Part shown: positions 9,222-18,750 of the stretch, in pieces
How positions within the stretch are numbered: the stretch's first letter is position 1
Layout: the number at the start of each line of letters is the position of its first letter
Source: Pelagophyceae sp. CCMP2097
Taxonomy: Eukaryota > Sar > Pelagophyceae
NCBI GenBank assembly: GCA_026770575.1
Contig: MU657217.1
Location: forward strand, 125,622 to 189,621
Length of the DNA stretch: 64,000 nucleotides
Direction of reading: 5' to 3'
Translations under genes and position numbers: made by a program
Notes under the pieces: generated by a model
What the model saw: only the letters and a program-made list of their open reading frames with translations
Databases searched by the model: none
What the model was told of the DNA's origin: nothing

Positions 9222-10539
9222 ATGGACGAGGCTCAAGCCGAAAAACCGCGCGCGCAGTCGGATGAGGCTCGCGTCGAAACAGTCGAAAGCCGGCCGCGGG
9301 CGCAATCGGACGCGAGCCGGCGCAGCGACAAGGGCGACTCGGACTGGCGAAGCGAAGGCTCCAACGAAATCGGCAAGCGCGTCCGACGATCCGTAGACAA
9401 GCCGCGTCCCGCGAGTGTCGCCCTTCGACGCCCCTACGCTCTGCGCAGGTGCCGGACGAGGACCAGGAGGTGCGATTCGCAGACGGCTCCGTCATCGCGT
9501 GGCTGCCCTCGGCGGTGTCCGACTTCTTCGACGCGGCCGGGGCGCCGGCGCCGTTGTACCGCATCAAGTTCGACGCAGGCTGGTACGCACTCTTTGCTCG
9601 GGGCGCCGTTTTTTTTTCAAGTCGGTGTAGCCCTTGGAGCGCCGTTTTTTTCATAAAGCGTGGTAGGTCGGCTTTGCGGGGCGACGAGGAGGATCTGGAG
9701 CTGCACGAGCTGCAGGAATCGTTGCTCCCCGCGGGCCCGGTGGCGGACGACGACGGCCTCGTCGTGGTTGTGCGAGGCCAATCCGAGAAGAGCGAGTACG
9801 AGGTCATGCGCGAGGCGAACATCCGGCGCAACCGCGCCGTGCTGGAGCAGCTCGGCCTCGGCGGGCCGTCGCCTGGGGCCGTGGTGGTGAAGAAGCGGTC
9901 CAGGAAGAAGAAGGAACGGCCGAGCGGTGCGTCTACTTCTTTAGCGTGCCTTGGCGCACCTTTGTTCTCCTGTGACGTGCCTTGACACACCTTTGTTCAA
10001 ACGTAGAAACGCGCCGCTCGGCGCGCGTCGCCGCCATCGGCATCGTCAAAGTCAAAGTTCCATTGAATGACGACGAATACGACGACGGCTACGTCTCCGA
10101 AGAGCAAGAGGCTTGGGACTCTTCCGAGGGCGAGGGCCACCACGACGACGGCTCCAAGGGCCCGGCGGACTTGGACGTCCCGAGACCGTCTTTGAAAAAG
10201 GCGAAGAAAACGCCGGCCCCGGGCCTCACCTTCAAGGTTAAGGCCGCCCGGTCGTACAAAAGCACGCAGCAGTCCGCGCCGCCCGCGGCGATTCAGCGGC
10301 CGCCGCCACCTGACGACGACGACCTTTTGCAGGACGAGTGAGTCTCGTGCCCTGCACTGAGTGCGACACTGATGCTTTGCGATAGGCTCGACGCTCTGGC
10401 GCAGGACCCGTACGACGACGACGACGGCTCGGAGAGCAGCGACGGCAGCGACGACCGGCCCCTGCGCGCGCCGCCGCACCTGCAGGCCCTCATCGACTCC
10501 TTTTCAAAAAGCCAGGGCCACCCCAGACTACCGTCGTAA
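9222..10539 (+). CDS. Acidic nuclear-type protein with RRSARV motif
   Basis: Four exons join with exact phase: 9222-9392, 9449-9926, 10007-10337 and 10386-10539, 377 residues. Residues about 58-95 (EVRFADGSVIAW, LYRIKFDAGWYALF) look like a small Tudor/SH3-like barrel. They are followed by an acidic segment and then the block ANIRRNRAVLEQLGL, a Lys/Arg cluster and ETRRSARVA, a combination often seen in chromatin-associated algal and plant proteins. The C-terminal half is very acidic (runs of Asp). Introns are 56, 80 and 48 nt; the 80-nt one contains two near copies of CGTGCCTTGNCRCACCTTTGTTC. The poly-T stretch inside exon 2 (9608-9660) could hide one more in-frame intron. A nuclear role is inference. 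Confidence 0.7.
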
Positions 10540-10753
10540 TCGTGGGAGCACCGCGCGGCATAATCGAAGCACACGGCGACGCGCGCGTCTCGGCGGCCCG
10601 TGGAATATAGCCGGATTTCGGAGAAGATTTGCATTTTCGGCGGCAAGGAGCTGCACGGAGTTTGCAAGGCCTCGAGGAACTGCGGCCGGGTGACCTTGCC
10701 AGACCCTGGGGCGCGCAGGGGTTTGACGCGCGTATCAGGGGCGCGTCGGGGCC

Positions 10754-13342
10754 ATGTCGTACACGACTCATGCCGTGACGTTTGTCCAAGGTGCGTCTTC
10801 CTTCGCCACTCTAAAGATTTCTCTGTGTCGTCGTCCGGGCGAGTCGGGCCGGCCGCCCAAAGTCCCCGACGCCGGGATTTATGTACACGATGGCGCCTCA
10901 GGCTCGCTGGGCATGGTCGTCGGTTGCCGCGAGGGTGATGCGGCCGCCGTCGTCGTGTCGGCCAAGCCGGGCGGCGCCGCGGCAGGCTTCGGCGTGGTGG
11001 TGGGAGACGTCGTGTCCCGCGTCAACGGCCGCCGCGTCGGGGACTACGACGCTGTCCTTTTGGAGCTGGGCAAGGCGGGGAAGCCCGTGACGATCACGTT
11101 CGAGCGCGAGGGGCCCGCGGAAGCCGCGGCCACGGCAGCGGCCATCGCGGCGACAGTGGCGCGGCCGCCGCCGGCGGCGCCGCTGGAATATTTCTCGCCG
11201 GCGTCGGAAGCGGCGCGGCCGGCGGTGCGGGCCGCGCCCCAGGCGGTGCACGACTTGCGCGCGGACACGGCCCGCGCGGCCGTCGCCCGCGCGCCGGCGG
11301 CCGTCGCCGCCCCTCCGGCGCCGCGAGTGAGCGTCACGGCGCACGGCGCGGGCTTCGACGCGCAGCACCGCGACGCGCCCATCTTGCCGCAGGGCGCCTC
11401 TACAGGTGGCAAGGTCCACGCTCGCTGGGAGCAGTTGCAGCAAAAGCACAAGGCGGACCAGCTCGACCGTCTGCAGACGGTGAAGCAGAACATTTCGGAC
11501 GACGTTCGGTCGCACTTTACGCAGCTGGACATGGAGCACGTGAAAGGCAAGGTCAAGTACTTTAACGACTTGTTCTCCAGCGCCGTCGCAGACGCGCTCT
11601 CCGACTCCAAGGCCATGGGCGAGACGGACCGCGCGCGAGCGGCGCAGGACCGCTTCCGCCGCCGCGAGGAGGCGCGGAACCAAGTTTTGGAGGACGCGCA
11701 GAAGCGTCGCGCGTCGAGGCCGCGCATGGAAAACGTCGCGGCGCACCCCGACGAGCTCTGCATTGCCCTCTCGGTGGCGCCGGCGGGCATGAAGACGATT
11801 TACGCTTTGGTGGACGTCTCGCGGCTCAACGAGTCGGTTGCGTTAAACGGCGAGAAAAAGAAGGTGCGCAAGCTCGGCGAGGTCGGCGCCGACGACGCTT
11901 TAGACGACCACGCCGCGGGCAAGGTCTTGAAGGCCGCGCAGGACTCGCACGAGTGGAAGGATTATACCGCACCTTTGAAATTTACGAAAGCAGGCAGGTT
12001 TGCCATTTTATCCAAGACTGTTCCCATTGTGTACTCCGCCGCCACTCTGGACAAGTTCGAAGCGGCCGCGGAGCACGCCGAGGCCACGGGCGAGGCGCCA
12101 AAGGGCTACGCCGCTTTGGCTTGTGCTCTGGTGGACGCCGTGCGCCTCGGTTTGATCGGGCGGTCTGAGGCTTATGCTCAGTTGGAAGCGGCCAAGACTC
12201 GGAGCGAGGCGAACATCCTCACTTTAGCGGAGCAGTGGCGCGCGGCGGCCGACGAAAAGGATGCGGCAAAAGCGGCTCTCTTTGGCAAGCTGCGGGCCCA
12301 GCGGGCTCTGGCGCGAAGCACCGCAGAGGCGGAGAAAAAGGCCGCCGGCCTGTCCTTTACGGATTCCATCACCGACTCTTTGGGCCTCTCTTCGGGCGCA
12401 AACGCGTCGCGGGAGAATTCGCGGCTCGCCGCGGTGACTTTTGAACTCTTCGTCGGGGCCTGTTCCGACAACGACCTCGCCTTAAACCGCGACGGCGTCG
12501 GCGCCAACGGATCCAACGGCGCCGACGGCGTGGCCGGCGGCGCCAACGGCAAAGACGGCGCGAATGGCAAAGAGGGCGCTTCTTCGTTCAATTTGCAAAA
12601 GTCGGCGCTTCTCGAGTCGGAGATTTCCACCGCGGTTTACGAACTCGGCGCGTCCCCGCCTCTGATGCAGCACGAGGAGTACCCCGCCGCGGAGCTTTCG
12701 TTTGTTGGAGAAGCCGAGGCGGCGGCGCAGGACCTGCGCTGCGTCAAGTGCGGGTCGCGGACTAAACTTTACGGCCACGGCACCTATGCGATCTGCCGAG
12801 TCTGCGCTCTGGAAGGCGCGGGCGTGCTGGTCGACCCCGGGGCGCGCAGAATGTGGTTCTCGCAGATGATTGGGTTTGTCGGTTCCCGCGAGATCCCCTT
12901 GCCTAAGTCGCAGCCTTTGCTCGCCCAGATCCTCCGCGTCATGCAGCAGCACCCGGGCCTCTCGGTGCGCTTCAAATGCCCCGCAACCGTCAAACTTGAA
13001 TCCCGAGAGAAATGACGAGAGAATTTACGATCAAACGCTCGTCAGGTGCGCTTCGAGGGCCACGTCAACTCGTACTGCGGCATCGACTGCGACGGCTCGG
13101 GCGTCTGCATAAACTCAAAGGGCGTGCCGGGCAAGATGTGCCAAAAGTGCCCCGGCGGCGCCATGGGCCTCTCGTTTGCGCGCGCGGACGCCATCCGGTC
13201 GTTCGTGAGCGCGTGCGGCATCGAAGAAGACCGGCTGCACGCCCAGGGCTTCGCCGGCACGCGCCGACTCACCGGCGACGTCATCGACGAGGAGACTGGC
13301 CACATCAACCGCCGCGTGGAGGTACACACGCTGCTCTGCTAG
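10754..13342 (+). CDS. PDZ / zinc-ribbon / OmpA-like fusion protein
   Basis: Two exons, 10754-12964 and 13046-13342, join in phase 0 to 835 residues. A PDZ fold lies at about residues 50-120 (GMVVGC, AGFGVVVGDVVSRVNGR). Residues about 215-340 form a helical, coiled-coil-like segment. A CxxC...CxxC zinc ribbon (CVKCG, CRVC) lies near 660-688. The C-terminal 115 residues match the OmpA C-terminal fold: a helix QPLLAQILRVMQQHPGLSV, then RFEGHVNS, SFARADAIRSFV, GFAGTR and HINRRVEV. The OmpA part carries an unusual cysteine-rich insert (CGIDCDGSGVC, CQKC). In bacteria this fold binds peptidoglycan; here the partner is unknown. A further small intron near residue 12 is possible. The 9-base sequence GTGCGCTTC sits at both ends of the intron. 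Confidence 0.78.
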
Positions 13343-13689
13343 AGGTGCTGCTCTGCGTACGTGGCGGTCTGCGCAGAAAGCGGCCGCGGCACCAACATTC
13401 CGCGACCGCGCCTCGCAAACGCGAAGACCGACGGGCTGACAAAGCTCGTTTCCGCGGCTCCCGAATCCGCGAGAGGCAAAGACCCACGAGTGTCGCCGCA
13501 TTATCTCGACCCGGCGCGACCGCCCCTGGACCTCATTTTTCCCTCCTAAGCACCAATTCGCCTTCCTTCACGGCGGCGGTATTTTCGCCGACGGAGAGCG
13601 GGGCATCGAAGCGGGAAGTTCACAAAGAGGACATTAGGAGAGGCATCGCCTGGTTTGAGCGGTGGCCGGCGTTCGCGGCCGAGAAGGGT
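13343..13689. other. Convergent 3' region
   Basis: Space between the 3' ends of the OmpA-fusion gene and the PH-domain gene on the other strand. Short frames occur on both strands, none with a domain. No terminator-like structure stands out. Confidence 0.4.
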
Positions 13690-14269
13690 TCAGACCTTGG
13701 CCGCCGTCCGCTGGGCGATGACCTTGACCCAGGCGGCGGCGTCCTCGGGCGACTCGGCGCGGAACTGGTAGTCCGTCGACCCGCAAGTCATGACGAAGTG
13801 CGACATGTCCTCTTCGGGGGACAGGGCAATCTTGGAGATTTTGGTCACAGAAATGGCATTCTTCAGCTTCGTCAGGTCGTCGGCCTTGTACGTCGCCAGC
13901 ACCTGCGCAAACGCCTCGAGCCCCCCCCCCCCCTCTCCCGCGAAAGGACCGCTGCCGCCGCCACAAAGGGGCGCGCAAAGGCGGCGCGCGGCGGTTCTTC
14001 GCGCGCGAAAACCTCCGGAGACTCCAGCGCATGCGCGCGTGCGGGGCGCACCTCCTCGCGGAGCTCGAACCACCGCTTGACCCACTTGCCGCTCGAGTCG
14101 ACGCGGAAGAGGTAGCCTGCGCGCGGTGTTCCGAGTTGGAACCTTTTTGGGGAGCAGGGCCCTTACCCGACTTTTGCGAGAGCGCCGGGATGGCGCTCGC
14201 CTCGGGCGCGTCGCGCGAGCCGAGCAGGTAGAGCAGCCGGTTCACCACCGAGCTGATGAGGTCCGACAT
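13690..14269 (-). CDS. Small PH-domain protein
   Basis: Exons 14269-14167, 14116-14052 and 13902-13690 close exactly in phase and give 126 residues. After about 30 residues (MSDLISSVVNRLLYLLGS) one PH domain fills the rest: GYLFRVDSSGKWVKRWFELR is the classic first beta strands, with GKWVKRWFELR, then VTKISKIAL, SHFVMTCGSTDYQFRAES, and the C-terminal helix with its invariant Trp in EDAAAWVKVIAQR. PH domains bind phosphoinositides or proteins at membranes. The basic residues around GKWVKR would suit lipid binding, but specificity is not predictable. The second intron (149 nt) contains a run of 14 C on the plus strand. Donors are GTAAGG and GTGCGC. Confidence 0.85.
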
Positions 14270-14753
14270 CGTTCGCCCGCGCCCGCCGGAGACGAGGATT
14301 ATTCCCGTCTTGAGATCGGTGTCGGGTCGCGTCGAAAATTTAAAATCTCACAAAAAGAACAAAAACGACGCGAATCGACGCGCCGCGGGCTATGGCCGCC
14401 GCCTCCACGCGCTCCGCCGATCGGAAGAGCAGGGCCTCCGCGCGGCACAGGTGCCACTGCCTCTGAAAAAAATGCCGGACCGCGGCGTCCCGTCGCTCGC
14501 TGGGCCCGGGCCCTCATCCGGGCCATCGCAATCGTGCGAGCCTTTCGCGTCGCGAGTGAGAAACCGGCAGCGTCTGCTCTCGAAGAAAAGCGGCAGAGCT
14601 CGAGGCGCGTCCCTGCGCGAGACCGGGTAAGATCCGCGACAACGGCGAGCCGTCGACGCGGCCGCGTACGTGGCGGTCTGCGGCCAGAGCCGTCGCGGCA
14701 TGTCCTCGCAAAAGGACTTTTTATAATCTTCGAGGGTGGCCGCTCCGGGCTTT
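14270..14753. other. Intergenic between PH gene and NDUFA2
   Basis: Both neighbours are on the minus strand, so this is the promoter side of the PH gene and the 3' flank of NDUFA2. Several long GC-driven frames cross it but none shows a domain or plausible splice partner. A short AT-rich run at 14330-14365 (AAATTTAAAATCTCAC) is about 70 bases upstream of the PH start. Confidence 0.4.
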
Positions 14754-15152
14754 TTACCAGACCTGTGGGCCCGGGAGGTCCTCCGTCGCCGGCCACGACC
14801 GCTTCTCGATGGTCGAGTCCACCTCGGGCAGCAGCACGAGGTCGCGCAGCGTCGTGTTGATCTGGGCCTACGTTTGGGATGGTTTGCCCGCGCTCCACGC
14901 AAAGGGGCGCACCTCTGTGAGGCCTTCGACGTTCTTGTACTCCTTGTGGTACCAGGCGTACGTGGCGATGATCTGCGGTCGCTCGTCGTCGTAGACGCGG
15001 ACGAGGAAGGGGAACGTCGGGTTGAGCGTTTTCAAGTCCCAGTAGTTATTCCTGATATAGTTCTTAATGTTTTCGCTGTGCTCCGCCTTTGGGCAGAACT
15101 GGAACCGCAGCTCGTGCATGTTCTTCGAGATGGCCGCGCGCCAGAGCGACAT
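14754..15152 (-). CDS. NDUFA2: Complex I subunit NDUFA2 (B8), L51/S25/CI-B8 fold
   Basis: Exons 15152-14913 and 14867-14754 join in phase 0 across a 45-nt intron (GTGCGC donor) to give 117 residues. The fold signature is clear: LRFQFCPKAEHSENIKNYI, NYWDLKTLNPTFPFLVR, and a Gln/Ile-rich strand RPQIIATYAW, matching the thioredoxin-like B8 accessory subunit of mitochondrial NADH:ubiquinone oxidoreductase. The family is usually 95-105 residues; here a C-terminal tail (LLPEVDSTIEKRSWPATEDL) adds about 20. The single N-terminal half Cys (FQFCP) is retained. The protein acts in the matrix arm of complex I. Close alternatives in this fold are ribosomal proteins L51/S25; the short size and N-terminus favour B8. 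Confidence 0.85.
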
Positions 15153-15773
15153 GGCGGCCCACCGTGACAGGTTTCGATCGAAATCTGGTCCAATTCCAGA
15201 AAGTACTGGGACCCTTCTTGGGACTTTTACGGAACAATCTCACGCCTCGTTGGCGCTCCCGTCGGCCTATATGGCCGCCTCCTCGAGCCGGGCCCGATCT
15301 ATAGCCGCACGAGGCCGCTGCTCAGACGGTGGGTCCACAGGGCTTGTCGGGGCTCTCTGAGTCGGACTGCGACGGTGGCTTTGGCTCAGCCTTAGAGCGC
15401 TGCGGCTCGGGCGACGGATGCGGCGTGTATGGGGTCGCACGGTCGCATAAGGGAGCACCATCGCGCCTCTTGCATCCTCGAAGCTGCAACGGACGTCGAC
15501 GTTTGACGCTTCTTTTGGACAACAGCGCTTTTGTGTCCGTTGCAGCGGCGGGGTGGGACTCCCTGTGCATCGACGGCCGCAGTACTCTATGAGGCATGTT
15601 GCTTCGATTCGATGTCGAGCACCGTAGCTCGAACTCTACAGCTCCAGAGGCGCGGCTCTCGACGTCTGCCGCGGCTTGGACGGTGGGGCTCGCCCCTCGG
15701 CTCTCGTTGGAGCGCGCGGTCGCGCTTGCGCCCCGCCGGCGCGGCGGATGTGAGGTTTTTGATTCGATTAACG
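15153..15773. other. Intergenic, no supported gene
   Basis: Lies between the NDUFA2 start (minus) and the 3' end of the Tudor-repeat gene. Frames are open on both strands but have no domain, and codon usage looks random. Probably holds the NDUFA2 promoter near 15160-15260. Confidence 0.35.
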
Positions 15774-18179
15774 TCATTTTGCCTCTTTTCTCTCCGAGTC
15801 ATCATCACCGCCGTCTTTGGCCTCGGCGTTTCGTCGGTTCCCTTTGAGGTCCAGCGCGGCGACCTTGGGAAGCGACTCCGCCTCTCGGCCCTCCTGGCTC
15901 TCCTCGCGAGCCTTGCGGAATGCGTTGGACCCGGTGACCTGCGTAGGATGCGACGTTCGAGACAAAGTGTTGGACGTCCCGCGCCTTGTCGAGCAGAGGC
16001 CTCGTCTCGCATCGGCGGCGGGGCGCACCATGCGGTTGACCATCTTCCACCGCGCCTTGACGACGTGCGTGCGTGCGGACGTGACTTTGCGGATGCGGTC
16101 TGGGGTGACGTTGTGCCTAGCCAAGCGACTCGATGCGACGAATCAAGCGACTCGATGCGACGATGACGGTCCATGCGACGGCACTCGCGCCGACGCCCCT
16201 TTCGACGGCCACGATGACTAAGCTTTTCTCCAGGCGTGCATCGCTGTGATACCACTCATCAAGCCACTCATCAAGCCATCCCCGCAACCGTCCGAGTCCC
16301 GTATCCGCAGACGCGGCGCCGCACTCGCAGTCGTCGTCGCCGTCGTGCCTGCGTGGGATGCGACGTTCAAGTTCCCGACCGGGACCGACCCGGGAGCGCC
16401 TCGGGACCAGGCCCCGTCTCTCGGGCCTCTCTCTCTGGACCATCTCGCGACCATCTCGCGACGTGGACGCGGCTCTCGCGCCCCCACGAGACGGAGTACG
16501 TGGGCATTCCGTCGAACTCTGCTGTGGAGACGTCGACGATGGTGCCTTGGTACCAGATGGCGTCTCCGAGGGGCTGGGCCTTAACATAATCACCAACTTC
16601 GCAAACGTTCCAATTCAACACCTTTTGGCACGCCGCGGCAGAGATCCACTCCGCCTCGTGCCCGTCGTCGTCGTCCTCTTTGCTGCTGCCGCCAAAGTGG
16701 ACGAGAGCGAGGTTGTTCGGCGAGTCGAGCTCGACCACGACACCTTCAAAGGCCAAACACTCGCCGTCGGCCCGCGCGCGCACGATGTCGCCGACGTGCA
16801 GCGGCGGCGCACCGGGCGCCGGAGCACCGGGCGCCGGAGCACCGGGCGCCGGAGCACCGGGCACCTACACACGAGGCTGTAAACGGCTCTTTCCGTGTCT
16901 GCCTTTGACGCGGGTTTCGCACGGTTGGGAGGTCGGGCGTCTTGGGCCGGTAGGCCAGGGGCTCGCCGTCCTCCGGCATGTGCTGGAGCGAGGAAGTTTT
17001 GCGGAAACGGAAAATGTTGTTGGCCTGATTGTCCCCTTGAGCGGTAGCGCCGTCGCCGGGCTTTTGGCCATTTGGGATCGAGTCCATGCTGACGCTTCGG
17101 GAGCGGAAGCGGTTCACGGCGTTGACGACTTTAAAGGCCTTTTTCCACTTGTCTTGAGTCAGGAGCCTTGCGGACTTCATCTTGCGTAATCGACCGAAGG
17201 CGACGCCGTACTCGACGTCTGCTTCCGAAGGAGCCCGGTCAAAGTCATTCGCGGGGACGGCGTAGTCGACCGTGTACGACTGCTCCTCGCAGAAAGGGTC
17301 GCTCGCCACGCCAGAAACCTATTGGCAAAGGTCGAAAACGACGGCGCGACAACCATATGCCCCTCTGCCGCTCAGCGCGCCGGATACATTGGCGTTTTCT
17401 TCCGGCGCCGTCTGGGTACGATGGCCTCGTAGGTCATGTGCGGGTTCTTGCGATCGCGTACTTGCACGGTATCCCCAACTTCGACGGCGTCCCAGGCGTA
17501 GACTCGCCGGCATTCCGTCAGCTGCACGACCTGGCTGTCGTCGTCGCCGAAGGAAACCGTCGCCGACGCCTCGGCCTCGAGCGACGTCAGCACGCCTTCG
17601 AAGAATATCCCTACAACGCGAGCGTCGACCGCAGACGGCCCGCGCGCGGACAAAAAAAACGGCCTGGCTTCGGCCGCGCTCTCGCCCACGCTCTCTCACC
17701 ATCGACCTTGGCCTGGACGACGTCGCCGACGGCCCAGGCTGCTCGGTCCTTTAAGATTCGGACTTGCGCGGCGTACTCTGCTCTTAGTTGCGCGTACACA
17801 CTCGCAACCTCGCTCTCGCTCAGCGTCGAGCCGTTTGTGCCTAAAAAGCGCGTCCTGAGAGTGCGCAGGCGCCTGCCGGCGGCGGCGGCGGCGTCTCGCT
17901 GAACGGCCGCGCGGGCACGCCGCCATCCCGCCGAAACGGTCTCCGGGCTTTGCATCGCCGGCGCGGCGGCGCACGCGTCTCGTACTCGGCGCTGAGCTCC
18001 TTATAGATGGCGGCCTCCTCCACGTCCTCGGGCCTAGGTCGACGGCGTCGCGGCCGCGGCAGATGCGTCTTTCGGCTTTCTTCTCGCGGCGGCGGCTCTC
18101 TTCGAAACGCGGTCCTTCCGCGTTTGGCGGCGTCGGACGCGGCGGGTCGCAGCACGCCGGCGCTCGCTGCGGCGCCCAT
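15774..18179 (-). CDS. Multi-Tudor repeat protein, possibly myristoylated
   Basis: Exons resolved in phase include about 17875-17700, 17610-17420, 17318-16923 and 16864 to about 16499, with a last exon near 16117-15774. The 5' exon starts at 18179 with MGAAASAG, an N-myristoylation pattern; its junction to the next exon is not settled. Two copies of a unit can be read: paired Tudor-like barrels (GDVVQAKVDGIFFEGVL and VEVGDTVQVRD; GDIVRARADGECLAFEGVV and VGDYVKAQ) followed by RKxxSAR...KW...VNR (RLRKMKSARLLTQDKWKK and RIRKVTSARTHVVKARWKM). A helical motif IYKELSAEYE / VYAQLRAEYA is also repeated near the start. Between units lies a GAPAP-rich linker. Tudor barrels usually read methylated ligands, but aromatic-cage residues were not verified. 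The long intron near 16117-16498 may hide a small exon. Confidence 0.6.
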
Positions 18180-18750
18180 TGTGGATGGCAAACGCGCCTT
18201 ACGCGCCGCTATTCCAAAAGTCAAAAATGGCCCACAGCGCCGGCGGCCCGCGGCGGGCGCGGCCGCGCGTCGCGGCGCACTGCGGGGGCGGCGCGCTAGG
18301 GCCTCGGCCCGGTCAGCGAAACCGGCGGGAACGCGCTCAACGTTGAGCACCCAAAATGTCAACCGGACGTCGAGCTGTGGTGAGAAAACCCGCCCGGAAG
18401 CCGTTTCGCGGCGCTACTCAGGTCGACTTTGTCGGACGAGCGGGCTTACACGTAGTAGAAGAAGAAGATGGTCAGGTGCGTCTCCGCGCGGCGTCGAGGA
18501 CACTAAGGTCAACTGCGGCCCTTAAACAAACAATATAGCGCGCATCAACGCGCATCAAGTGGTAACACCGTTTTCGCGCCAACGATTATTTCGATGCAAA
18601 GTTTAAGTCTCTGCATCGTTTCAGCGACCAAGAACGTGAACCCCCCAGCGCGCGGGGCCCCGTCCCCGCTCGCACCGGCCGGTCCCCCGCCGCGTCTGGC
18701 TTCGGCCGCTCCTCCGAGCCTTGAGCCCCGCGGCCTCTGGCGTTGGCAGG
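18180..18750. other. Divergent region with one small open frame
   Basis: Between the Tudor gene (minus) and the EF-hand gene (plus). A plus-strand frame from 18357 (MSTGRRAVVRKPARKP) to 18538 encodes 60 residues and contains a good donor (CAG/GTGCGTC) near 18475, so it may be a first exon of a gene not otherwise recognised. An AT-containing stretch at 18520-18545 precedes the EF-hand start by about 210 bases. Confidence 0.35.

Noticed and set aside
10754..13342. Bacterial contamination as the source of the OmpA domain
   Set aside because: The gene is split by an in-phase intron and flanked by spliced eukaryotic genes on the same strand and composition.
13921..13936. Poly-C run as a functional G-quadruplex
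   Set aside because: It lies inside an intron of the PH gene as a single run; without other G tracts nearby a homopolymer is the plain description.
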